This document shows, one piece after another, positions 1 through 6,924 of a DNA stretch of 16,658 nt. The notes beneath the pieces were generated by a model. It was not told the DNA's origin. It ran no database searches and saw nothing but the letters and a program-made list of their open reading frames with translations. Origin of the DNA: Stephanodiscus triporus (lineage: Eukaryota > Bacillariophyta > Thalassiosirophyceae > Thalassiosirales > Thalassiosiraceae); the NCBI GenBank assembly GCA_036939755.1, contig JALLAZ010000355.1, positions 1 through 16,658 of the forward strand, given 5' to 3'. The position numbers were made by a program, and so were the translations under genes. Position 1 is the stretch's first letter; every line of letters starts with the position of its first letter.

Positions 1-301
1 CGATAGGTCTGTTGGTTTTGTTGTGCGTTTGTCGCTCAGAAACTTCTTTTATGTTTCGTGGATGGTGGTAGGTAGGTAAAATATCTACCTACTCTCTCTA
101 CATGATGAAGTTCCGGGTTCCGGGGAGGAGGATCAGGGCAACACAAACATGAGGGCGGGGCGGCTATCGTACTGGCAGGTAGGGGCAGGGGACAGGGGAC
201 GCCCCCAGGTGAGACAATGACGAGAGCACCGCGGCCTCCGCACGAAGTATTCGTCCGACTATGACAAAAAATCAACAAAGGCTGATAATCGCGTCGACCA
301 T
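1..301. other. left-edge non-coding stretch
   Basis: I see no credible gene here. Open frames on the minus strand run into this stretch from inside the Nudix gene but have composition typical of antisense shadows and no recognisable motif. The frame of the downstream Nudix gene has a stop at 218-220, so its coding region begins after that. The stretch holds one inverted repeat (68-92) and probably the 5' leader and promoter of the Nudix gene, but no clear promoter motif is visible. Confidence 0.5.
68..92. repeat. near-perfect 11-bp inverted repeat, 3-nt loop
   Basis: Arms 68-78 (gtaggtaggta) and 82-92 (tatctacctac) are complementary except at 76/84, which would be a G-U pair in the plus-strand RNA. 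The loop is aaa (79-81). The outer 8 bp of each arm match perfectly. It would form a hairpin if transcribed. Its function is unknown; it may belong to a transcript lying mostly outside the window. Confidence 0.6.
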
Positions 302-1639
302 ATGGTAGGAAGAAACGGAATAATAATTTTACGCAATCGAGGCTGGAACTCAGTCGCGCCGTCACTCGATCTTCTGCGCAATCGCACAACGATGTCACAC
401 GGGGGGGGGGGTGCATCACAACACTCGACGCACGACGTCGGCCGATCCGAGACTGGCACGTCATCGCCGCGCCCGCCGACTCTCGTCCAACGAATACTCG
501 CCCTGGATAGGTCGTCGGAGTTGGCACGGCAATACACGCCGTTGATTCTGTTTCATCCGGACGAAACGCCACACGACGTAAAAAATGGCGTTCCGCGCAC
601 CACCGGCGATTCGTCCTCGTACGTGGCGGTGGGACACGCGCATAAATCGCTGGTCGATTCCACGTTGATCCATTGCGAGGACGACGACGGCGTGCCAATC
701 TTCGTGAGGGATAGGCTGCCGAATAGATTCGGGATCATGACCGACGTGCTGCGGTTGTCCGTGGATTCGCAAATCCGAGACGATGCGAGGGAATTTCGAT
801 CGCGCGATGGTGATTCGGAATACAACGGATGCCCATACGACCGCCCGGAGCTATTTCGAAAGCGCACGATCGCGTTCGCGCACGTCACCGACCATTTGCT
901 GTCGACCGGAATAATATCGCACAAACACTCGGATATGTACCCGATCTATCCGTTCGCGGGAGGCGAGGATACTGCCGTGAACGAGAAAACCGTGCTCGCG
1001 CATGTCAATCGAAGCACGGCCCCTTACCTTGGCATCGACAGCGTCGGCGTTCATTTGAACTGCTATGTTTGCCACCGCGAGGGAGAACATCGTGGAGCAA
1101 CGGGCTCGCCTGTCAACGCCAAGAAAATAGGAGGCGTGTGGCTAGCAAAACGTTCACCAACAAAGTCGCACCATCCGAACTACTGGGATTCTACAGTGGC
1201 GGGCGGTCAGCCGGCCGGCCTTTCCCTAATAGACAATATCGTGAAGGAAGCGCAGGAAGAAGCCGGCGTGCCATCGAAGTGGATACAGGAAGAATCCTCC
1301 GTCACCTCGGATACAAAATTTTCAGACCATACAAATGATCCTCTGACAATCACCACCGCCAAGCCAGATGGGACCTGCATGAAGCGTTCGATGTACTACA
1401 GCTGTGATCTGCAAGTGCCGCACGGCTGGACCCCCACTCCCGTTGACGGAGAAGTATCAGAATTCCGGCTGTATTCCATGAAGGAGCTGGAGGAGGAACT
1501 GCGCCATGGTGACAGTGTACGACCGGCGATTCGGGCAGTTCTTTTGGATTTTATGATCAGGCATGATGCATTGGGGAGAGATGAGAAAGTATGCAATTTG
1601 AGAGATGCCATGCGGCGGGAACGACTTCTATTGTGGTAG
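302..1639 (+). CDS. DUF4743/Nudix hydrolase, thiamine-diphosphate-related type (Tnr3/NUDX20-like)
   Basis: Single-exon gene of 445 residues. The N-terminal half (about 60-240) resembles the DUF4743 region that precedes the Nudix fold in this family; 'LILFHPDE' lies near its start. The Nudix fold follows at about 245-420, with 'IGGVWLAKRS' and the variant Nudix box from G301 to V323, which ends KEAQEEAGV with E316, E319 and E320 as likely metal ligands. This box is one residue shorter than the MutT type and has Ser where the first Glu usually sits, as I recall for the plant NUDX20/24 and fungal Tnr3 N-terminal branch. Arabidopsis relatives remove oxidised forms of thiamine diphosphate; that substrate is inferred here. 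The first ATG is at 302, after an in-frame stop at 218-220. A second ATG at 392 (M31) is possible. Residues 1-30 are basic and hydrophobic, without acidic residues before D23, and could be an organelle-targeting peptide. An 11-G run at 401-411 lies between the start and the conserved part. It converges on DBR1. Confidence 0.87.
   Translation: MVGRNGIIILRNRGWNSVAPSLDLLRNRTTMSHGGGGASQHSTHDVGRSETGTSSPRPPTLVQRILALDRSSELARQYTPLILFHPDETPHDVKNGVPRTTGDSSSYVAVGHAHKSLVDSTLIHCEDDDGVPIFVRDRLPNRFGIMTDVLRLSVDSQIRDDAREFRSRDGDSEYNGCPYDRPELFRKRTIAFAHVTDHLLSTGIISHKHSDMYPIYPFAGGEDTAVNEKTVLAHVNRSTAPYLGIDSVGVHLNCYVCHREGEHRGATGSPVNAKKIGGVWLAKRSPTKSHHPNYWDSTVAGGQPAGLSLIDNIVKEAQEEAGVPSKWIQEESSVTSDTKFSDHTNDPLTITTAKPDGTCMKRSMYYSCDLQVPHGWTPTPVDGEVSEFRLYSMKELEEELRHGDSVRPAIRAVLLDFMIRHDALGRDEKVCNLRDAMRRERLLLW
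401..411 (+). repeat. 11-nt poly-G run inside the Nudix coding region
   Basis: An uninterrupted run of 11 G lies just after the alternative start at 392 and encodes a short Gly stretch before the DUF4743 region. The conserved part of the protein is in frame with the ATGs upstream only if the run length is as given. A one-base error or slippage would move the usable start to a much later in-frame ATG. Confidence 0.9.
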
Positions 1640-1808
1640 CTCGTTGAAATGGAGTTGAGGGCAAACGGCTGCGGTCTGACTCTGCCAGCTGAAACCCACT
1701 GTACTAATGTGTAACATGTAGATCCGTAAAGATTATTTTACTTGTTTTGTGGGACATGTTTATCCACTCTAGTAGAGTCTGCGTTGCAGCATGTTTTAAG
1801 GTTATTAT
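1640..1808. other. convergent intergenic spacer, Nudix/DBR1
   Basis: This 169-bp AT-richer spacer lies between the stop codons of two genes that face each other. It should hold both 3' untranslated regions and both polyadenylation regions. No ORF or structured element with conserved features was recognised. Confidence 0.6.
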
Positions 1809-3965
1809 TTATGCATCGTCCGTCCGCGCCTTCTTCGCAACGCTCACCGGAGTGGTGGGGGAGTAGCAAACGGCATCGCCATCCGCGTCGTCTTTGGGGG
1901 CGGCGCTACCATCTTGCTCGTCATCCGACTCTCCCAAGTCGATCACGGCCGGGTCCTGACCGTCATCGAGGCCAATTCCATCTTCTCTCTCTTTTGACAT
2001 GCCATGCAATTCGATGTGGGAATCATTCGCAACGACGTCTCCCGCGTCCTCTAGATTGTCATCAAGATCAATTTCGTTCACGTCGTCTGCAGGAACATTA
2101 TTTTTCACGCCGAGGTGCATAACTGCCAGCGGAATTAAAGGCTGCGACTTACGCGGTGGCTGCATGTGGAATGAAGGTGTATGGTGTTGCGATGCGCCAG
2201 CGTATGGGACCGTTATGCAATGCTCCAATCCGAGGATTTCTAGTAACGTATCAGTCTGGGGATTCCCCATCATTGGCGGAGGAGGGCCGCCTGACCGCAA
2301 GCCCGACGCGGGATCGAATGGAGGTACGGTCGAGACAAAGTTTTGGGGGATGGCCAGTGGATTCATTCCGGGAGAGCCGTCGCCTGCGCTTCCCTTTAAT
2401 CTATCCACGACGTTTTTTATTTCCGCCTCGGTGATGGGTTCGTCATCCCCTTTGACGACTACCACATTCCGCGTGCATTTGGTCCATCCATGAGTGCGAC
2501 GCAGCATCGCCAACCAGGATGCATCGTACTCTAGCCATGTCTCATTACAATCTCCTTCCGTTAACAATTCCGACTCGATCCCTTTGCCGTTCTCCACCAC
2601 CTCGGAGGACGATGGCTCGAGATAAGTAATTTGAATATGTCGACGTCTTGGCAAGCACTTGTCGAGTGATAGGAATCTCGTCATTTGTTCGGTCAACGTT
2701 TCCATGTTGGAAGATGCCGGACATATGCCATCATTAGATTCCAAAGCAATAAATTCCGTGGTGGCATTATCTTCCACGGGTTCTATCCGTTCCTCCGATT
2801 TACCGTCCACTTCATTCGCCTTCGTGCGCGTCCAAGAAAAAAAAGACGCATCATATTTAGTTCCATTCCCCGACTCGTTCGCGCTCTCGTGTCGCACCAA
2901 GGCCTCGAACTTGACGTGTAAGTGGGCCGCAAACCAGTACCTCGGTCTCAACGCGCTCAGCAAATCCTCGCTCGCCGGACTCCCCAGTTCGCCCTTCTCG
3001 ATATCCTGCCTGAAGAATGGCTTCCGCTGGAGCAGCTGCGACATATCACCGTGGTACGCGATGCCCCTCGGCCAATCGTGCGATATCATTATGTCGATCG
3101 CTTGCCGTTCTCGTCGTCGGGCGGAGGCCATCCCTAGCAGGCGCTTGACATCCACCTCCCGGGTGTGATACACGCTCCTCAGGCTATCCGAATTGTACGG
3201 CGGGGTCTCGTACCTGCCCAGCCTGTAATGTCGCGGATTGTATATCCCCGAGATTCCCGCGATTCGGAGCGTGGAAACGACGGCGCCCCCCGCCGCCCTC
3301 TTGCGCAGGTTGACGACGCCCGCGGCTCCCAGGTAATATATGTTCGGGGCAAGCCATCCCCCGTAGTGCAGCTCCTGGAGGTAATTCGACGCCTCGTGAT
3401 TCCCCCCGATCACTATCGTGAGTATCGGCGCGACCTTCCGCCCGGAGTAGTAGGCGTGGAAGTCGCCCATCGCCTTGTACTTCGGCGGGACGTTGAGCGA
3501 GTGCAGGTCGTCGGCATTGCGCAGTGTCTGGACGTCGCCGCAGCAAAGCAGGACGTCGATATCGCCCACGCCCCTCCTCCGCTCCGTCCCGAGGTTCGGA
3601 TCGTCGTTCGAACGATCGCGCTCCTCCCGAGTCCGGCGGTACGACTCGAGGGCGTCGTATATGGAATCAAGCTCCCCGTGACTGCACCCCTGTACGGCCA
3701 CGGCGAAGGACGTCGGGGTGGGGGAGCCCGTGGTCCCTATGTAGTGCGCGTGGTCTTGACCCCCCCCCCCTCCTCCCCCCCGGCCGCTCTGGGATGGAGG
3801 ATGCCACCTTCCGCCGCCGCCGCCGCCGCCGCCGCCGCCTCGTCCACGATGATTGTTATTGCGACGTCCCCGGTCGCCACCCCACCTGCCGCCGCGACCT
3901 CCTCGGCCGCCGCGACCCCCCCGAGCTTCTCGACCGACCATGCCGACGCCACGATTCGTGTACAT
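1809..3965 (-). CDS. DBR1: RNA lariat debranching enzyme DBR1 with RGG-rich N-terminus
   Basis: DBR1 hydrolyses the 2'-5' bond at the branch point of excised intron lariats in the nucleus. The 718-residue frame has the metallophosphoesterase fold at about 87-360. Candidate metal ligands are C94 and H96 in GCSHGELD, D144 in CCGD, N189/H190 in GGNHE, H296 in ISHDWPRG, and H348/H350 in AAHLHVKF. C94 replaces the usual Asp, as is normal for DBR1. The DBR1 C-terminal domain follows, with 'TRFLSLDKCLPRR', 'LEYDASWLAMLR' and a last conserved 'QTDTLLEILGLEH'. Two parts are unusual. Residues 1-75 are an RGG and poly-Gly segment; the human protein begins directly at the catalytic domain. Residues after about 610 form an acidic tail with VIDL (674-677) followed by acidic residues, which looks like a SUMO-interaction motif, and a basic KKAR near the end. 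The start at 3965 is the first in-frame ATG after a stop at 4041-4043. No intron is apparent. Confidence 0.95.
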   Translation of the reverse strand: MYTNRGVGMVGREARGGRGGRGGRGGRWGGDRGRRNNNHRGRGGGGGGGGGGRWHPPSQSGRGGGGGGGQDHAHYIGTTGSPTPTSFAVAVQGCSHGELDSIYDALESYRRTREERDRSNDDPNLGTERRRGVGDIDVLLCCGDVQTLRNADDLHSLNVPPKYKAMGDFHAYYSGRKVAPILTIVIGGNHEASNYLQELHYGGWLAPNIYYLGAAGVVNLRKRAAGGAVVSTLRIAGISGIYNPRHYRLGRYETPPYNSDSLRSVYHTREVDVKRLLGMASARRRERQAIDIMISHDWPRGIAYHGDMSQLLQRKPFFRQDIEKGELGSPASEDLLSALRPRYWFAAHLHVKFEALVRHESANESGNGTKYDASFFSWTRTKANEVDGKSEERIEPVEDNATTEFIALESNDGICPASSNMETLTEQMTRFLSLDKCLPRRRHIQITYLEPSSSEVVENGKGIESELLTEGDCNETWLEYDASWLAMLRRTHGWTKCTRNVVVVKGDDEPITEAEIKNVVDRLKGSAGDGSPGMNPLAIPQNFVSTVPPFDPASGLRSGGPPPPMMGNPQTDTLLEILGLEHCITVPYAGASQHHTPSFHMQPPRKSQPLIPLAVMHLGVKNNVPADDVNEIDLDDNLEDAGDVVANDSHIELHGMSKEREDGIGLDDGQDPAVIDLGESDDEQDGSAAPKDDADGDAVCYSPTTPVSVAKKARTDDA
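3760..3840 (-). repeat. G/C homopolymer and CCG repeats coding for the Gly-rich N-terminus of DBR1
   Basis: On the plus strand this shows 11 C (3760-3770), 7 C (3775-3781) and a CCG trinucleotide array (about 3811-3840). Read on the minus strand these encode the poly-Gly segments that join the RGG region to the catalytic domain. The frame stays open through all of them, which supports translation, but the join depends on exact run lengths. Confidence 0.85.
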
Positions 3966-4353
3966 GATGTCTATGTGTAAGTAAACTCTCGTAATGATGC
4001 CAGTATCGCTAACGTCGCTTTTTGGCGGTGAATTAGATATTTAATGGCGGGAGAGGACATTATTACTACTCCACCTCTTTGGAGGAACTTGATATTGACG
4101 CAAGCCTATGCTTTCTTCTTTCTCGAAATTGGCGAGAAGAAAGCGCCGAAAAGAGATCGTACCGAGTTAATCAGTTTTTACCCCTAATTCGCACAAACAA
4201 CAAATAATATTGAAGTGCATCATGCACTCACCAGATGATACTATATCTCCTGGTGGCGGGGAAACGAGTGGCATGTGTTATTAGAGGACAACTCGCTTGG
4301 CATTGCTATTCTCTCTAGAGGTGTCGATCAAAGCAAACGAGGGTCGAAAAAAG
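3966..4353. promoter_or_regulatory. divergent promoter region, DBR1/coiled-coil gene
   Basis: This 388-bp region lies between two start codons facing away from each other, so it must carry both promoters and 5' leaders. It contains TTTTTGGCGG at 4019-4028, one base away from an E2F site (TTTSSCGC), a second GGCGGGA at 4046-4052, and the bulged inverted repeat at 4110-4144. No TATA box is convincing. The frame of the coiled-coil gene is open back to a stop at 4282-4284 but contains no ATG before 4354. Confidence 0.55.
4110..4144. repeat. bulged inverted repeat in the DBR1/coiled-coil promoter region
   Basis: The right arm 4133-4144 (cgagaagaaagc) is the exact reverse complement of the left arm 4110-4125 once a 4-nt bulge is removed from the left. 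The loop aaattgg spans 4126-4132. It could be a cruciform, an RNA hairpin in a 5' leader, or a paired binding site. No role is known. Confidence 0.55.
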
Positions 4354-6840
4354 ATGTGGCGCACAGGTCTCGGTGAAGATAGAAGCACAGTCAAAAGCCG
4401 CAGATCTTGTGATTCTGCATTGATGTCGCACTCGTATACAGATTGCGTACTCGACGGTATGGACAACGTCCGCGACGATACGGAGAGCATTCGTGAAGAT
4501 GTCGATTGCGTCCGCGACGAAGGAACGACGATGGACGGTCCTGGAAACAAATTGATGAAGTTTGATGAAATGATGAACCGGATCAAAGTCGAGCGCAGGA
4601 AAATAGCTACTCCAGAAGTCTCGTCGATGGCGGAGAAGAGGACTCCATCGTCGAACCGGAGTACTACGTCGTTGGAGAGGAGGACTCCATCGCCAGCCTA
4701 CTCTTTTGCGAGTAGAGCCATGGAGCTTAAAATGTCCGATGGAGTACCAGCGAGATCTAACAGACGTTTACAATCAAGTACATCAACACTTGGATTGTCA
4801 ACGCCCAGAAGACAAAATCATGATTATAGGCCGTGGAGCGCTAGCAATACCTCGTTGCGATCATCTTCGCCTGCGCGATCGCCATCTCTTCTGTGTCCAA
4901 CAATTTCCCACCAAGAAGGCTTCAAAGACCAAGTCAACAAGTTTCATACTAGTCTAGTTACTGCTCACGACACAATCACAACGCTTGAGAGGGATGTGGA
5001 TAATCTCAAGCGGAGTGTTTATGAGAAAGATGAATCTATCTTGTCCCTTAATGACACCATCAGGACGCTAAAGAGGGATATGGGCACTCTCAGTCGGAGG
5101 GTGAATGAGAAAGACGACTTAATCTCATCCCTTAATTGCACCTTAAAGAGGATGAGTGATGAAGTGGGCAAGTTGGAAGTGGAGAGAGAAGCTATTCTCG
5201 AAGAGAAAGACGCCAACTCCAGGAGACATGTTAAAGAGCTCGAGAACTTCGATACAATGATCGCAGCGATTCAGGATGAGAAGAAGAAGTCGGTTAACGG
5301 CATCAAAGAAAAGGAAGCAATGATAGAAAATTTGCGGCTTGAAATTCAGCGCCTCAACGAAGAACTCGAGGACGGGTCCATTGTCAGGTCCCAAGCGTTG
5401 AAGGCAGAGGAGACTGCAAAGAAGTTACAGGAAGAGCTCGACAAGTCGAAAGCAAATGATTCATCTAGTACGAAAGCAATCGTTGATTTGGAGAACCGCC
5501 TGAAGGAGAAGTCGGAGGAACTCGACAGAAGACTAGCAGAAAAGGACAAGAAGATTGCGACCTTGCAGTCTGAGCTTTTGACATTGCAGCAGATGCCAGA
5601 ACTTTTGAAGGACAAGTCATCAAAATTGGATGAGTCGAACCAGCTAAATGCAGAGCTCTCGGATAAGGTGAAGAATATCGAAAAGCATCTCGAGAATGCT
5701 GAATTAGTGGTTGGGAAGAAGGACACAGAAATTAAACAATTGAAGTCCACAATTCTCGAGTCAGACGCTCGAGAAAAGGTTCTACAAAAAGAGCTCAAGC
5801 ACCAACGAGAGCGATTTGAGAGATATGAAGAAAATTGCGCAGCAGAGCAAGAGACTGTATTTGCTTTGGAGCGAGCGATTGAAGAACTTGAGGGTGCACA
5901 CGGCGAACGCACTGAAGAGATTACTCGGCTGCAAGCGGAAAACCACAGTCTCTCCACGACCCTTGCCGAGGCAGGAGTATACATGGAAATGTATCAGAAC
6001 GACCTGAAAGAATCGAGTAAACTCAAGGGAATGGTAGGAGAATTGCAAGAAACGAACGATGATCTTGGTCAGCGTCTTAACGATAAGGAAGAGGTGATTG
6101 GAAAGTTAGAGAGTCACCTTGCACTGATTGAAAAACAATTAGAATTGAGAATCACATCATTGAAGGAGTTGGAGGTCATCAACGCCGATCTTCGTCAGCA
6201 ACTTCAGAATAAAGATGTCGAGATGGAAGCGTTTCAGAGTCGTATTGCAACCATCGAAAATCAGGTAATGTCAAACGCCACATCATCACATGAGGCCATA
6301 CTGAAACTTTCGAGTACAGTTGCCGATAAAGAAAATCTCATCGCCCAACTACAAGGGGGGACGTCATCCGCGAAAGAGTTTAATGACCTTTGTCAGCAAC
6401 TTCAGAATAAAGATGACGATATTGATAAGTTACAAGCTCAAGTCAGAACGGTTGCCGCATCATCGAAGGAAGCAATAACGAAACTCAAGAGCCTCGTTTC
6501 TCAAAAAGAAGAAGTAATTCTCCAGTTACAAGGGGAACTTTATACCAAACCAAATCAACTGTCTCAAGAAACTGCATTTGATTCTGAAGAGGACAATGAG
6601 CTGAAGTCAGAGTTGGCCTACGTGAAGGAAAAGCTCACTGAGAGGGATGAAGAATTAGTTGAATCTAGGAAAAGTATCGCTGAGGCACAAAAGATGATCT
6701 TTCGACTTATGAACACGGTTCAAGAAATGCGCAAGGTACCAATGAAGGCCTTTGTCGACTCGTTGATTGTCGCGCAAACGGAGAGTAGCCAATCCGATTC
6801 TGTTGGTCTACCTGGTTCAGATCCGAGCCTTGAAATGTGA
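4354..6840 (+). CDS. unrecognised long coiled-coil protein, basic Ser/Pro-rich head
   Basis: I do not recognise a family. The protein has 828 residues from the ATG at 4354, the first in-frame ATG after the stop at 4282-4284. Residues 1-189 are basic, Ser/Thr/Arg-rich and probably disordered, with repeated RTPS elements (DNA near 4633 and 4681) and SSPARSPS, which look like proline-directed kinase sites. Residues about 190-795 are almost continuous heptad-type coiled coil rich in Glu, Lys and Leu with very little Pro. The tail is short and polar. Two internal duplications are visible: a 28-residue unit (four heptads) in tandem at 4981-5064 and 5065-5148, and a later one offset by 66 codons. 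Such architecture is common in centrosomal, cytoskeletal, Golgi-tether and kinetochore proteins, but nothing here decides among them. Similarity to myosin tails or SMC arms would be structural only: no motor, ATP-binding or membrane segment is present. Codons look more AT-rich than in the neighbours. It is divergent from DBR1 and converges on NPRL3. Confidence 0.85.
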   Translation: MWRTGLGEDRSTVKSRRSCDSALMSHSYTDCVLDGMDNVRDDTESIREDVDCVRDEGTTMDGPGNKLMKFDEMMNRIKVERRKIATPEVSSMAEKRTPSSNRSTTSLERRTPSPAYSFASRAMELKMSDGVPARSNRRLQSSTSTLGLSTPRRQNHDYRPWSASNTSLRSSSPARSPSLLCPTISHQEGFKDQVNKFHTSLVTAHDTITTLERDVDNLKRSVYEKDESILSLNDTIRTLKRDMGTLSRRVNEKDDLISSLNCTLKRMSDEVGKLEVEREAILEEKDANSRRHVKELENFDTMIAAIQDEKKKSVNGIKEKEAMIENLRLEIQRLNEELEDGSIVRSQALKAEETAKKLQEELDKSKANDSSSTKAIVDLENRLKEKSEELDRRLAEKDKKIATLQSELLTLQQMPELLKDKSSKLDESNQLNAELSDKVKNIEKHLENAELVVGKKDTEIKQLKSTILESDAREKVLQKELKHQRERFERYEENCAAEQETVFALERAIEELEGAHGERTEEITRLQAENHSLSTTLAEAGVYMEMYQNDLKESSKLKGMVGELQETNDDLGQRLNDKEEVIGKLESHLALIEKQLELRITSLKELEVINADLRQQLQNKDVEMEAFQSRIATIENQVMSNATSSHEAILKLSSTVADKENLIAQLQGGTSSAKEFNDLCQQLQNKDDDIDKLQAQVRTVAASSKEAITKLKSLVSQKEEVILQLQGELYTKPNQLSQETAFDSEEDNELKSELAYVKEKLTERDEELVESRKSIAEAQKMIFRLMNTVQEMRKVPMKAFVDSLIVAQTESSQSDSVGLPGSDPSLEM
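4981..5148 (+). repeat. tandem duplication of an 84-bp unit (28 residues, four heptads)
   Basis: Units 4981-5064 and 5065-5148 align without gaps. Shared protein pattern: T-L-x-R-D-(V/M)-x-x-L-x-R-x-V-x-E-K-D-(E/D)-x-I-x-S-L-N. A more diverged third copy follows from 5149. The DNA is still clearly similar, which points to a fairly recent duplication that keeps the heptad register. Confidence 0.8.
6194..6415 (+). repeat. 66-codon internal duplication with an identical 24-bp core
   Basis: A 24-bp stretch at 6194-6217 recurs exactly at 6392-6415, 198 bp later, and encodes QQLQNKD both times. The flanking protein also repeats: SSHEAILKLSSTVADKE is echoed by SSKEAITKLKSLVSQKE, and each is followed by LQG. 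The offset of 66 residues is not a whole number of heptads (9 x 7 = 63), so the duplication would shift the register or carry a stutter. Confidence 0.8.
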
Positions 6841-6924
6841 AGGGGTATCAGCCAGCCATAAATTAAGTGTAAAATGATTCAATATTGACACAACAGCTAG
6901 AGTCCTTGGACACCTCATGAACAC
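6841..6924. other. short convergent spacer, coiled-coil gene/NPRL3
   Basis: Only 84 bp separate two stop codons facing each other. The 3' untranslated regions of the two transcripts must be very short or overlap. No other feature is seen. Confidence 0.6.

Noticed and set aside
36..698. 220-codon minus-strand frame at the left edge
   Set aside because: It overlaps the conserved Nudix gene on the other strand, is rich in Arg and Pro as expected of an antisense frame in CG-rich DNA, and has no motif.
3165..3980. 271-codon plus-strand frame across DBR1
   Set aside because: It is antisense to the conserved catalytic region of DBR1; its Ala run is only the complement of the Gly repeat.
4297..4353. 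coding extension of the coiled-coil gene upstream of 4354
   Set aside because: The frame is open from 4285, but the codon at 4297 is TTG. Nuclear genes of this kind start at ATG, so the first ATG at 4354 is preferred.
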